Assembly: GCF_022213955.1 (NCBI RefSeq)
Contig: NZ_JAKNTW010000025.1
Span: 1-64,000 of the forward strand
Reading direction: 5' to 3'
Origin: Dolomitihabitans soli
Lineage (GTDB): Bacteria; Actinomycetota; Actinomycetes; Streptosporangiales; Streptosporangiaceae
DNA: 64,000 bases
Part shown: piece by piece, positions 54,341 to 63,003 of the stretch
How the letters are laid out: the number at the start of each line of letters is the position of its first letter
Numbering within the stretch: the first letter of the stretch is position 1
Made by a program: the position numbers and the translations under genes
The notes under the pieces: model-generated
The model's input: the letters and a program-made list of their open reading frames with translations, nothing else
Database searches by the model: none
What the model was told of the DNA's origin: nothing

Positions 54341-55393
54341 CTACTCCTCGCCGGTCGGGGGGCCAGCCGGGGGGCCGGTCGGAAGGCCGGTCGGGAGGCC
54401 GGTCAAGTTCTGGCCGGTCAGAGGCTGGGCGGGCAGCACCTCGCGGTAGAACCGCATCCAGTTGCCGCCCATCACGGCCGCCACCTCCGCGGGGCCGAAA
54501 CCGTGCCGGGAGAGGGCCTCGGCGAGGCCGGGGAAGGCACGGGTGTCGGGGAACCACTCCAGCGGCGGCTGCTTGCCGGGGTTGGCCGCGGAGCCCGCGC
54601 CGTACTGCGTCGTCCGGGTCCATCGGCCCTGGCGCATCCAGCGGAGGTCGGCGTCCACCACCTTCCTGCCGAGGTCGGTGCCGATCCCGACGTGGTCCAG
54701 GCCCACCAGGTCGATCGTGCGGGCCACCATCTCGGCCCACGCGTCCGCGCTCGCCGCGTACTGCCCGCTGATGTTGCGGTAGCCCGAGACCCCGAGCATG
54801 CCGCCGCGCGCGGCCAGCGCCTTGAGCACCACGTCGGACTTGTTGCGCGGGTGCGGGACCAGCGAGGCCGGGTTGGCGTGGGTGACCGCGACCGGCATGG
54901 CCGAGTGCTCGATCGCCTCGACGCTGGTCCGCTCCCCGACGTGGGACAGGTCGATGACCATGCCCACCCGGTTCATCTCCCTGACGACCTCGCGGCCGTA
55001 CCGGGTGAGCCCGGGGTCCACCAGGTCGTAGCAGCTCGCGCCCACGTCGTTCTGGATGTTGTAGGTGAGCTGGCCGACCCGCACGCCGAGGTCGGCGAAC
55101 AGCTCCACGTAGCCGATCCGCCCGGCGAGGAAGGAGCTGTTCTGGAAGCCGAGTAGCAGTGCGGTGCGGCCGCTCGCGTGGATCGCCTCGATCTCGGCGA
55201 CGGTCGTGGCGACGCCCACGAGATCGTCGTTCGCCCGCACCAGGTCGCGCCAGGCGACCAGGGCGTCCATCGACTCCAGGCCGTCCTCCCAGAAGCCGCA
55301 CGTCACGGTGACGCAGCCGAGCCCGCCCTCGCGTAGCTCGCGGAAGATCTCCCTGTCGAAGTTGCTGCATTCCAGGCCGTCAACGAAGATCAC
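54341..55393 (-). CDS. Membrane dipeptidase (M19)-like protein with an altered metal site
   Basis: This 350-residue TIM-barrel amidohydrolase is related to renal dipeptidase. The second-site ligands are conserved: MVIDLSHVGERT and VAVTHANPASL each supply a His, and VGIGTDLG keeps the substrate Asp. The first-site HxD motif, usually DGHxD near the N-terminus, reads DGLECSN here, and the bridging Glu region reads GFQNSSFL. It may therefore bind one metal or catalyse a different reaction. It starts at GTG overlapping the previous stop (GTGA). The C-terminus is a Gly/Pro/Thr-rich tail. It is the third gene of the IclR operon. Confidence 0.8.
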   Translation of the reverse strand: MIFVDGLECSNFDREIFRELREGGLGCVTVTCGFWEDGLESMDALVAWRDLVRANDDLVGVATTVAEIEAIHASGRTALLLGFQNSSFLAGRIGYVELFADLGVRVGQLTYNIQNDVGASCYDLVDPGLTRYGREVVREMNRVGMVIDLSHVGERTSVEAIEHSAMPVAVTHANPASLVPHPRNKSDVVLKALAARGGMLGVSGYRNISGQYAASADAWAEMVARTIDLVGLDHVGIGTDLGRKVVDADLRWMRQGRWTRTTQYGAGSAANPGKQPPLEWFPDTRAFPGLAEALSRHGFGPAEVAAVMGGNWMRFYREVLPAQPLTGQNLTGLPTGLPTGPPAGPPTGEE

Positions 55394-56028
55394 AGATTCA
55401 CCGCCACATAGTCGACGTCGGCGTCGGGATCGGCGCCGCCGGGTTCGAGGGTCGCGCCCGCGTGCCTGCGTGAGATCGGGGTGTCCTCGGTGAGCGCGTC
55501 GTTGGAGCGGTGGTAGAGCCGCCACCACAGCTCCGCCTCGACCGTCAGCCCTTCGCGTACGGCACGCGCCAGGTGTCCGGGCAGGTCGTCCGCCGCCTCA
55601 CCGTGCCGCACGGTGACGACGTGCGCGCCGTCGCCGTCGCGGACCTCGATCGCCGCGCCGTACGGCCGCGCCGCGTGCGGGAGCACCGCGAGCAGGTGCG
55701 GCGCGCTCACGCCGCGGACCGTCAGCTCCGCCGCGCCGTGCTCGTGCAGCAGCGCGACGCCGAGGTCGAGCAGCGCGGGGGTCACGTACGGCGCGGGCAG
55801 GCCGTGCGCCTCGACGACCGTCTCGCCGTGCAGCGAGGGCGGCAGCCAGCGGGGCGGGCGACCGGCGGCCGCGTCGAGGAACCCGAGGGCGCCGAGGCCG
55901 AGCGCCTCCGCCTCGACGAGCGCGTCGCGGACGGCGGGGACCACCCCCTTGGGCACGCCGAGCAGCAGCAGGGTCCGTTCCGCGAGCACGCGGGTCTCGC
56001 GCAGGCTGACCGTCAGGGTCGCCGTCAT
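55390..56028 (-). CDS. Orphan 212-residue protein of the IclR operon
   Basis: This is a soluble protein that I do not recognise with confidence. The N-terminal helices (SLRETRVLAERTLLLLGV, followed by a second amphipathic helix) recall the start of Ldh_2-type malate/sulfolactate dehydrogenases or DUF3726-like proteins, but no cofactor motif is present and it is too short for Ldh_2. The rest is mixed alpha/beta with TVEAELWWRLYHRSNDALTE near the end. AAGGAGG lies 8 bases upstream of the ATG, which overlaps the iclR stop. Tight coupling with iclR and the dipeptidase-like gene implies a role in the same pathway. Confidence 0.75.
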   Translation of the reverse strand: MTATLTVSLRETRVLAERTLLLLGVPKGVVPAVRDALVEAEALGLGALGFLDAAAGRPPRWLPPSLHGETVVEAHGLPAPYVTPALLDLGVALLHEHGAAELTVRGVSAPHLLAVLPHAARPYGAAIEVRDGDGAHVVTVRHGEAADDLPGHLARAVREGLTVEAELWWRLYHRSNDALTEDTPISRRHAGATLEPGGADPDADVDYVAVNL

Positions 56029-56792
56029 GATCTCGCCTCCTTGGGTCGCCCGGAGAGCACCTGGTTGATCTCGGCGACCGCGTCCTGTAGTGCGTGAATG
56101 CCCTTGTCCCTGTCGAACCGGCTGCTCGGCCCGGCCACGCTGAGCGCGCCGACGCACCGGCCCTCCACGTTGAACACCGGGGCGGCGACGCCCAGCACGC
56201 CCTCCAGCCAGCGGCCGTGCGAGGTGGCGTATCCCCGCTCGCGCACCCCGGCGAGTTCCTCCTCGGCCGGCAGGTCGGTGCCGAGTTCGCGGAGTTCGGC
56301 GAGCTGGCGTTCGGTGGCGTAGGCGAGCAGGACCTGCCCGGACGCGCTGCGGCTTATCGGCATCTGCGCCTCGGCCCGCAGGTCGACCTGCAGCGGGCGG
56401 CCCGGCTCGATCCGCTGGATGATCGTCGCGGTGCCGCGTTCCAGTATCGCCAGTGACACGGCCTCCCTGACCTCGTCGACCAGGCGTTCCATCACCGGTA
56501 GCACCCGCTCGCCGAGTCCCGCCTGACGCAGGGCCGACTGCCCGATGCGCGCCGGCCGCAGGGTCAGCCGGTAGGAACCGTCGGCCGACTGCTCCATCCA
56601 GCCCGCCGCCACGAGCGTCACGAGCTGCTGGTGCACGGCGGCGCGGGAGAGGCCGAGGTTCCTGGCCAGCTCGGCCACGCGCACCGAGCGGTCGGCCTCG
56701 GCGACGACCTCCAGCATCTTCAGGCATTTGATCGCGGTGCTCAGCGGTTGGGTACGCGGTCCGCTTTGATCGCTCAAGGGATACCCTGTCAT
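56025..56792 (-). CDS. IclR-family transcriptional regulator
   Basis: This 255-residue regulator has an N-terminal winged helix (STAIKCLKMLEVVAEADRS, then VRVAELARNLGLSRAAVHQQ) and a C-terminal GAF-like effector domain (ISRSASGQVLLAYATERQLA, then APVFNVEGRCVGALSVAG). It is the first gene of an eight-gene operon. A 42-bp element overlapping its own start is repeated in front of the 564-residue gene upstream, so it probably controls both units. Its start codon lies inside that element, which would make it autoregulated. Confidence 0.92.
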   Translation of the reverse strand: MTGYPLSDQSGPRTQPLSTAIKCLKMLEVVAEADRSVRVAELARNLGLSRAAVHQQLVTLVAAGWMEQSADGSYRLTLRPARIGQSALRQAGLGERVLPVMERLVDEVREAVSLAILERGTATIIQRIEPGRPLQVDLRAEAQMPISRSASGQVLLAYATERQLAELRELGTDLPAEEELAGVRERGYATSHGRWLEGVLGVAAPVFNVEGRCVGALSVAGPSSRFDRDKGIHALQDAVAEINQVLSGRPKEARS

Positions 56793-56828
56793 GAATATTA
56801 GGACAACGTTTGAATAAAACTGACACTA
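56787..56828. promoter_or_regulatory. IclR operator candidate, copy 1 (iclR start)
   Basis: A 42-bp element is shared with 58612-58653. The blocks TGTCATGA, TTAGGACAACGTT and TGACACTA occur with identical spacing. It contains the palindrome AACGTT and the inverted pair GGACA/TGACAC. It overlaps the iclR start codon. Confidence 0.7.
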
Positions 56829-56908
56829 GGGCGAGCCCGTGACCCATCACAAGGGTTTAAGCTCTATCAAATTCGGATTTTTGATGCGTAACGGGGATTT
56901 TTCGGGCT

Positions 56909-58603
56909 TTATGGTTCGGCGGGATGCCACCAGCCGGCGGGATCACCCGTGGCCAGCTCGTCCCGGGTGGGCGCCCCCTGGAAGATGAGCCCGCGCAGCG
57001 TCCGGTCCAGGAAGTCCTTGGTGCGGTCCAGGCCGTAGAAGGCCGCGTTGGCCAGCCGGATGATCTGGACCGGCACGAAGCCGAGATCGAGCATGTCCAT
57101 CCGGGGCAGCGCGTACGGCTGGCCGCGCAGGGCCTGGAGCCGCTCGACGGCGGCCCGCTCCTCGGGATGGTCGAACAGGACCCGCCCCACCCGCGTCTCC
57201 GGACCGTAGGCCGCCAGCAGGCGGGCCAGCCGCCGCACGTCGCCGGGGACGTCGAAGGACAGGTCGAACCCGCCGGGGAACTGCTCGCGCGGCCCCGAGC
57301 GCGGTTCCTCCGCCGCCCGCGACTTGTACCAGACCCGGCTGCGGCTGGCCTCCTCCGCGAGCGGCAGGTCGAGCGCCCAGCCGTAGACCCCGCGCAGCAC
57401 GGACGACAGCTCGCCCACCGTCATCCCCGGCTCCCCGACCAGCCGTTCGTCCACGACCAGCCGCTCGAACAGCTTGTCGGTCTCCGGCGGCAGCAGCTCC
57501 ATCAGCAACGAGTCGAGGATCTCCTCCGTCTCCGCCGTCACGGTGCCCGCGACGGCCGCCCGCAGCCCCTCGAACGGCAGCGCGTGCGTCTCGCCGCGCA
57601 CGGTGCCGCCGTCGCGCAGCTCCACGGCGAGCTCCCGTACGGCGCGCAACTCGCCGGCGAGGCGCTGACCGTCGGGGAACACGCGGTAGCGCATCGGGTC
57701 CTGCTCGCGGTAGACGACGGCCCGGTCGAGCAGGCCGACGAGCGTGCCGTACGCCGGGTCGGCCGGGCCGGGGACCAGGGCGCGGGCGCGGGCCAGCGCC
57801 TCCTCGCGCACGCTCAGCCAGCGGTGGACGAGACGGGGATGGTTGGCGATGAACAGCACGAGCCCGAGCGCGGACCCGTTGCCGAGCCCGAGATGGCGCT
57901 TGATCGCCGGATCCAGGGGCACGGCCCCGGGCGCGACGGCCCGGGCGAGGTGGTCGCAGAGGTCGAAGCTGAACTCGCGCATGAGATACGCCGTGAGCAT
58001 CTGCGCGTGGTACGGCACGGCGAGCGGGTGCCGCTCGCCGTACGAGAGGAAGGTGCGGGTGCCGAAGGTGCCGTTGGCGTCCAGGCCGGTGTTGCGCATG
58101 AGGTAGCCGACCGCGCGGAGTGCGGCGAGGTCCGGCTGGCGGCCCTCCGCGAGCGCCTGCACGGTGTGGCCGAACGCGCGCAGGCTCCGGTTGGAGCGGC
58201 ACCACACCAGGGTGCCGGGAGCGGCCCGGCCCGCGTAGAGCTTGGGGAGTTCCGCGCGGGTCCGTTCGATCCGGTCCTCGTCGGCCTCGCCTTCGAGCAG
58301 CGCGCCCACCATGTCCCAGCTCTGCCCGATGATGCGCGGGGTCCGGTCGACGTACCTCGGCTCGGAGCTGAAGGCCACGAAGGACAGCACGCCCGCGTGG
58401 GTCTCCACCCGGTAGACCGCGGTGCCGGCGCCCTGGTCGTCCAGGTCGAACCGGTCGAGCGTGACCGACCAGCCCTTGGTGAGCATCACGGTGAGCAGCG
58501 AGCGGCTCGCGCTGAACCGGGACGGCTGGAGAGCGGCGAGCCGTTCCGGACGCATGAGCGACGCGGGGTCGCGGGGGTGGATCGTCGGCGGCACGTCGCT
58601 CAT
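56909..58603 (-). CDS. Orphan 564-residue protein, probable member of the IclR regulon
   Basis: This is a large soluble protein with no domain I can name. Visible features are an N-terminal alpha/beta part (SLLTVMLTKGWSVTLDRFDL, AVYRVETHAGVLSFVAFSS), a helical middle (YLMRNTGLDANGTFGTRTFL, EFSFDLCDHLARAVAPG), and a C-terminal helical part ending LDRTLRGLIFQGAPTR. There is no signal peptide or membrane segment. It lies 116 bp upstream of iclR on the same strand and has its own copy of the 42-bp element. It is therefore likely to be an enzyme of the same pathway. Confidence 0.8.
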   Translation of the reverse strand: MSDVPPTIHPRDPASLMRPERLAALQPSRFSASRSLLTVMLTKGWSVTLDRFDLDDQGAGTAVYRVETHAGVLSFVAFSSEPRYVDRTPRIIGQSWDMVGALLEGEADEDRIERTRAELPKLYAGRAAPGTLVWCRSNRSLRAFGHTVQALAEGRQPDLAALRAVGYLMRNTGLDANGTFGTRTFLSYGERHPLAVPYHAQMLTAYLMREFSFDLCDHLARAVAPGAVPLDPAIKRHLGLGNGSALGLVLFIANHPRLVHRWLSVREEALARARALVPGPADPAYGTLVGLLDRAVVYREQDPMRYRVFPDGQRLAGELRAVRELAVELRDGGTVRGETHALPFEGLRAAVAGTVTAETEEILDSLLMELLPPETDKLFERLVVDERLVGEPGMTVGELSSVLRGVYGWALDLPLAEEASRSRVWYKSRAAEEPRSGPREQFPGGFDLSFDVPGDVRRLARLLAAYGPETRVGRVLFDHPEERAAVERLQALRGQPYALPRMDMLDLGFVPVQIIRLANAAFYGLDRTKDFLDRTLRGLIFQGAPTRDELATGDPAGWWHPAEP

Positions 58604-58611
58604 GGCTTCCT

Positions 58612-58653
58612 TGTCATGATATTTAGGACAACGTTCGGATTAACATGACACTA
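58612..58653. promoter_or_regulatory. IclR operator candidate, copy 2 (564-residue gene)
   Basis: This is the second copy of the element at 56787-56828. All three conserved blocks are unchanged, and the 10-bp segment between the last two is mostly different. It lies just upstream of the start at 58603, in the position of a promoter/operator. Confidence 0.7.
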
Positions 58654-58925
58654 TGAGACATGCGGGGAGTTCGGCAAGAGGTGGTGTCCTGTCGTCCGGT
58701 GGTGCGGGACGACTCGCGAGCGCTCCCCGGCCTTCCCCTTGATGGGACGAGCCCGCGGCGGTGTCAGCCCTGCCTGCGGGCGTCCCGCGATCGGATCGGC
58801 CGATAAACCGGTGCCGCTCGTCCGGTCACGCGGGGTAGGGTGCGGTCATGAGCCGACGACATTGATCTTCACCTGAGGTTTCTCTCACGCGCAGGCTTTA
58901 CGTCTACGCGTTCATCGAAGACTTC

Positions 58926-60011
58926 GTGCTGCTGTATCCGGTCTATGCGGTGTTGTTCGCCGAGACCGGTCTGTCCGCCGCGGAGATCTCTTCGCTCTTC
59001 GTGATCTGGTCGGTCACCTCCTTCCTGTTCGAGGTGCCGTCCGGGCTGTGGGCGGACGTGTTCTCGCGCAGACTGCTCCTGATGATCGGGCCGGGGCTGA
59101 CCGGCGCGGGCTTCGCGCTGTGGACCTTCTTCCCCGGCTACTGGTCCTTCGCGCTGGGCTTCGTGCTGTGGGGGATCGGCGGCTCGCTGCGGTCGGGCAC
59201 CTTCCAGTCACTGGCGTACGAGGAGCTGGCGCGGCTGGGGGCGGCCGACTCGTACGCGCGGGTCATCGGCAGATCCGAGGCGGTCAGCGGCACGGCGCAG
59301 CTCGCGGCGGCCGCGGTGGCCGCGCCGGTGCTCGCCGGGGGCGGCTACCTCGCGGCCGGCGTGGCCAGCGTGGGGGCGTGCCTGCTCGGCGTGGCCGCGG
59401 GCTGGTGGCTACCGGAGTCACGGGCCGGCCGCGACGGTGACGCCGAGCGGGAAGAGGGCTTCGCCGCGGTGTTCCGCGAGGGCCTGTCCGAGGTACGGCG
59501 GGCGCCACGGGTGCTGCGGGCCGTCCTGCTCCTCGCGGCGCTGATGGGGGTGACCGCCCTCGACGAGTACCTTCCGCTGCTCGCCGACGCCACCGGAGCC
59601 GGTGCGGCCGGCGTTCCGTTGCTCATCCTGGTGGTGACGGTCGGGACCACGGCGGGCGGCTGGCTGGCGGGGCGCGGCACCCCGTGGGCCGGGCCCGCCC
59701 TGGCGGTGGCCGCGGTGTGCCTCGCGGTGGGCGCCGCGACCGGTGATGCGGCCGGGTTCGCGCTGATCGCGGTCGCGTTCGGGATCTTCCAGTGGGCCAT
59801 CGCGGCGGGCGACGCCGCCCTCCAGGAACAACTGGCGGACACGAGCCGGGCGACGGTCACCTCGATGGCCGGATTCGGCTCCGAGGTCGTCGCCGTGCTG
59901 ATCTACGTGGCCTACGGTCTGGGGTCCGCTTGGGCGGAACCGTGGCTGATCTTCACGATCGCGGCCGTGCCGTACCTGCTCATGGGCTTGACTCTGCGGC
60001 GGTGGAGGTGA
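58926..60011 (+). CDS. MFS transporter, N-terminus uncertain (in-frame stop upstream)
   Basis: This 361-residue, roughly 12-helix MFS protein has EVPSGLWADVFSRRLLLMIG after helix 2. Homology-like sequence continues upstream of the GTG at 58926 (TRRLYVYAFIEDF). It runs back in the same frame to an ATG at 58848 with a GGGTAGGG ribosome site, but codon 6 of that start is TGA (58863-58865). Either the gene carries a nonsense mutation or translation starts inside helix 1. No alternative ATG, GTG or TTG lies between. The transported compound is unknown. Confidence 0.7.
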   Translation: MLLYPVYAVLFAETGLSAAEISSLFVIWSVTSFLFEVPSGLWADVFSRRLLLMIGPGLTGAGFALWTFFPGYWSFALGFVLWGIGGSLRSGTFQSLAYEELARLGAADSYARVIGRSEAVSGTAQLAAAAVAAPVLAGGGYLAAGVASVGACLLGVAAGWWLPESRAGRDGDAEREEGFAAVFREGLSEVRRAPRVLRAVLLLAALMGVTALDEYLPLLADATGAGAAGVPLLILVVTVGTTAGGWLAGRGTPWAGPALAVAAVCLAVGAATGDAAGFALIAVAFGIFQWAIAAGDAALQEQLADTSRATVTSMAGFGSEVVAVLIYVAYGLGSAWAEPWLIFTIAAVPYLLMGLTLRRWR

Positions 60012-60194
60012 GCGGTGAGCGGCCGGGCCGGCCCTGGGGAGCCGAGGTCGCGGCCCCCGCGTGCCGGTCGGCGGTTCTTGACAATTTCCTGATGGATGGA
60101 GGCGTTGATCCTGTAAGGCGCTCGTGCCTATGGTCAATCGGGGGGAGATCCCCGCCCGAGCGCTGGGGCGACCCGGCCGATTTGGAGGTCGAGA

Positions 60195-61433
60195 ATGACC
60201 GCATTCGACCTGATGGATCCCGAACTGATGAGCGACCCGTTCACCGGGTTCTCACGGATGCGGGAGCAGGCTCCGATGGTCCGCGGAGTATTTCCCGGCA
60301 TCGACACCCCGATCTGGCTCGTCACGCGGTACGACGACGTCAAGACGGTGCTGAGCGACCGCCGGTTCGTCAACAACCCCGCCAACGTGCCGGGGCCCAA
60401 GGCGGGCAACGTGCGGGAGCAGGCGATCCGGGCACGCGGCATTCCACCGGAGCAGGCCAAGTACATCCTCGACAGCATTCTCGACGCCGACGGTGACGAT
60501 CACATCAGGCTGCGCAGGCTGGTCTCGCGCACGTTCACCGCACGCCGGGTCGCCGAACTCCGGCCACGGGTGGAGGAGATCACCGAGCGGCTCATCGACG
60601 GGTTCGAAGACGACGACGAGATCGACCTGATCGAGCGGTTCGCCTACCCGCTGCCGATCACCGTCATCTGCGAACTCGTCGGAATCCCTGAGGAAGACCG
60701 GCTGAAATGGCGTGAATGGGGCAACGCGCTGTTCTCCTTCGCCCAGGGAGGACTGGCCGCGGTGCTCGGCGAGATGGTCTCCTACATCCAGGACCTCATC
60801 GTCCGGCGCCGCGCCGAGCCCGCCGGAGACCTGCTCACCGGGCTGATCCGCAGCCAGGACGAGGACGGCGACCGGCTCAGCGACACCGAGATGATCACCA
60901 TGGTGCTGACGCTGGTGCTCGCCGGGCACGAGACCACCGCCCACCTGATCGGCAACGGCACGGCGGCCCTGCTGACGCATCCCGGTCAGCTCGCCCTCCT
61001 GCGGTCCGATCCCGGGCTGATGCCGCGCGCCGTACACGAGCTGATGCGCTGGTGCGGTCCGATCCAGGGCACGCGCATCCGCTACGCGGTCGAGGACCTC
61101 GAACTCGACGGCATGCCGGTACGGCGGGGCGAGCCCGTGATGGCCATCCTCGTCGGGGCCAACTACGACCCGCGTGAGTTCGACATCCCCGAGCGGCTCG
61201 ACATCACCCGTGAGCCGGACGGGAAACGGGAGAACCACGTCGGGTTCGGGCACGGCCTGCACTACTGCCTGGGCGCCGCGCTGGCCCGTCAGGAAGGAGA
61301 AGTGGCGTTCGAGGCCCTGTTCCGCAGGTTCCCCGATCTCTCTCTCGCCGTCGAGCCGAAGGACCTCGAACGCACCCTGATGCCCGCCTCCTGGCGCCTG
61401 ACGAGGCTCCCCCTCCGGCTCCGCGCGCGTTGA
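60195..61433 (+). CDS. Cytochrome P450 (bacterial class I, CYP107-like)
   Basis: This 412-residue soluble P450 has an I-helix LVLAGHETTAH (the acid-alcohol oxygen-activating pair is replaced by Glu-Thr), an ExxR at HELMRW and the heme loop FGHGLHYCLGAALARQ with the Cys ligand. It hydroxylates or epoxidises an unknown substrate with electrons from a separate ferredoxin system. No ferredoxin gene is adjacent. GGAGG precedes the ATG by 9 bases. An SDR gene follows after 16 bases, suggesting oxidation in two steps (alcohol, then ketone). Confidence 0.92.
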   Translation: MTAFDLMDPELMSDPFTGFSRMREQAPMVRGVFPGIDTPIWLVTRYDDVKTVLSDRRFVNNPANVPGPKAGNVREQAIRARGIPPEQAKYILDSILDADGDDHIRLRRLVSRTFTARRVAELRPRVEEITERLIDGFEDDDEIDLIERFAYPLPITVICELVGIPEEDRLKWREWGNALFSFAQGGLAAVLGEMVSYIQDLIVRRRAEPAGDLLTGLIRSQDEDGDRLSDTEMITMVLTLVLAGHETTAHLIGNGTAALLTHPGQLALLRSDPGLMPRAVHELMRWCGPIQGTRIRYAVEDLELDGMPVRRGEPVMAILVGANYDPREFDIPERLDITREPDGKRENHVGFGHGLHYCLGAALARQEGEVAFEALFRRFPDLSLAVEPKDLERTLMPASWRLTRLPLRLRAR

Positions 61434-61449
61434 TGCTAACGTCCGCCGG

Positions 61450-62187
61450 ATGAGCGGAAGAGGAGTGTTGGTCACCGGGGCGTCCAGAGGCATCGGGCGG
61501 GCGGTGGCGCAGGGGTTCGCGGCGATCGGCGACCGGGTCGCGATCCACCACCGGGGTACCACCGCCGGGCTGAGCGTGGAACTGCCCGGAGAGGGACACA
61601 CGGTGGTGCGGGCCGATCTGGCCGATCCCGACGAGGTGCGCCGCATGGTCGACGAGGCCGCCGAGACGCTCGGCGGCCTCGACGTGGTGGTCAACAACGC
61701 GGGCGTCTTCGTCCGGCACCCGATCACGGAGGTCTCCTACGAGGAGTGGCAGGCGGCGTGGCGGGAGACGCTCGGCGTCAACCTCGTCGGCGCGGCCAAC
61801 GTCGCCTGGTGCGCGGTGCGGCACATGCGGACCGGGGGCAGGATCATCAACGTCTCCTCGCGCGGCGCCTTCCGCGGCGAGCCGGACGCCCCCGCCTACG
61901 GCGCGAGCAAGGCCGGGCTGAACGCGCTGGGCCAGTCGCTCGCGGTGGACCTCGCCCCGCACGGCATCGCGGTGGCGACCGTGGCGCCGGGCTTCGTGGC
62001 GACCGACATGACGAACGAGCACCTCAAGGCCCCGCGAGGCGCCGAGATCCGCGCGCAGAGCCCGTTCCAGCGGGTGGCCAGGCCGGAGGAGATCACCGCC
62101 GCCGTGCTCTACCTGGCCTCGCCCGAGGCCGAGTGGGCCAGCGGCGCCGTCCTCGACCTGAACGGCGCCTCCTACCTGCGAACCTAG
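61450..62187 (+). CDS. Short-chain dehydrogenase/reductase
   Basis: This 245-residue classical SDR has the cofactor motif VTGASRGIGRAVA, NNAG (VVVNNAGVFV), the catalytic Ser in INVSSRGAF and YGASK. It is NAD(P)-dependent and soluble. The 16-bp gap to the P450 gene indicates co-transcription, and it may oxidise the alcohol made by the P450. The ribosome site is weak. Confidence 0.9.
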   Translation: MSGRGVLVTGASRGIGRAVAQGFAAIGDRVAIHHRGTTAGLSVELPGEGHTVVRADLADPDEVRRMVDEAAETLGGLDVVVNNAGVFVRHPITEVSYEEWQAAWRETLGVNLVGAANVAWCAVRHMRTGGRIINVSSRGAFRGEPDAPAYGASKAGLNALGQSLAVDLAPHGIAVATVAPGFVATDMTNEHLKAPRGAEIRAQSPFQRVARPEEITAAVLYLASPEAEWASGAVLDLNGASYLRT

Positions 62188-62198
62188 GCAACCGACCG

Positions 62199-62245
62199 GC
62201 CCGAGCGGCTCACGGACACCCGACCGGTACCCGGTGGGCTCGGGC
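62199..62245 (+). terminator. Possible terminator after the P450/SDR unit
   Basis: The inverted repeat GCCCGAGC/GCTCGGGC (62199-62206 and 62238-62245) encloses a smaller ACCGGTACCCGGT dyad and starts 11 bases after the SDR stop. Confidence 0.45.
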
Positions 62246-62433
62246 ACCCGAGGCACCCGAGGGGAAGCCGTGATCCCGCGGTCTCCTCCTGTCATGACAT
62301 ACGCGTTCATGCTCTATCGCCGGGCGAACCCGTCGCCGCAATCAATCTTCTAGTGGATTCATAACGGCATCTGTTTCCATCGAGGAGTAATGCTCCGGCT
62401 ACGAGGACATGTCAAGATCAGCGAGGTGCCGCC

Positions 62434-62697
62434 ATGTGCTGCCACCAACCCCCCTGCCCCTCATCCAACGAATCCGACCGTGAGGCCGCGCATCCTGTCG
62501 CGTCCTATCCCGAGCAGGGATGGAGCCTGCTCTGCAACGGCATCGTGCTGTTCGAGGACACCGGCGGGCTGTTGCCCGACGGCCGGTCCATCCCGCCGCA
62601 CGGCCCCGCCGTCGAACTCGCCGGCCGTACCGCCGCCGCGGTCCGCTCGTATCGCCGCCGGGCGGGACGGGCACAGGCGCGCTGCGTCTCCCGGTGA
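62434..62697 (+). CDS. DUF5999 family small protein
   Basis: This 87-residue protein begins MCCHQPPCPSSNESDREAA and contains YPEQGWSLLCNGIVLFEDTG and LLPDGRSIPPH, the conserved core of DUF5999, a small family almost confined to actinomycetes. The paired Cys/His at the N-terminus could bind a metal. Its function is unknown. GAGGTG lies 7 bases before the ATG. The basic tail after the core (RSYRRRAGRAQARC) extends past the usual family length. Confidence 0.85.
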   Translation: MCCHQPPCPSSNESDREAAHPVASYPEQGWSLLCNGIVLFEDTGGLLPDGRSIPPHGPAVELAGRTAAAVRSYRRRAGRAQARCVSR

Positions 62698-62892
62698 CCC
62701 CGGCGGACAAGGTCACCTGAGGGACGGCGGCCCACCGGGCGGCCGTACCCGGGAATGCGGCGGTGCCATTCCCCCGGCACCGGCCTGAGCCGCGCGCGGT
62801 CAGGCGGATGCCGCGGTGATGCGCGCCGCCGCCAGCGGGAGGACACGCCGCCTCGCTCGTCCGGTCCGGCGGCAGAGCCCTCCTCCGCGCCG

Positions 62893-62983
62893 ACGCGCGC
62901 TGGTGTTGACACGCCCTGTGTAGACGCGCGCTGGTGTTGACGCGCGCTGTGTAGACGCTCTCGGTGTTGACGCTCTCTGGGCG
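62893..62983. repeat. 31-bp tandem repeat, about 3 copies
   Basis: Units at 62893-62923 and 62924-62954 differ at three positions, and a third, more diverged unit ends at 62983. Each contains GGTGTTGAC. It lies in the 306-bp gap between the DUF5999 gene and the end of the GntR gene, where I see no other feature. Confidence 0.8.
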
Positions 62984-63003
62984 ATGCCGGCCGTGCCCGG
63001 GGG

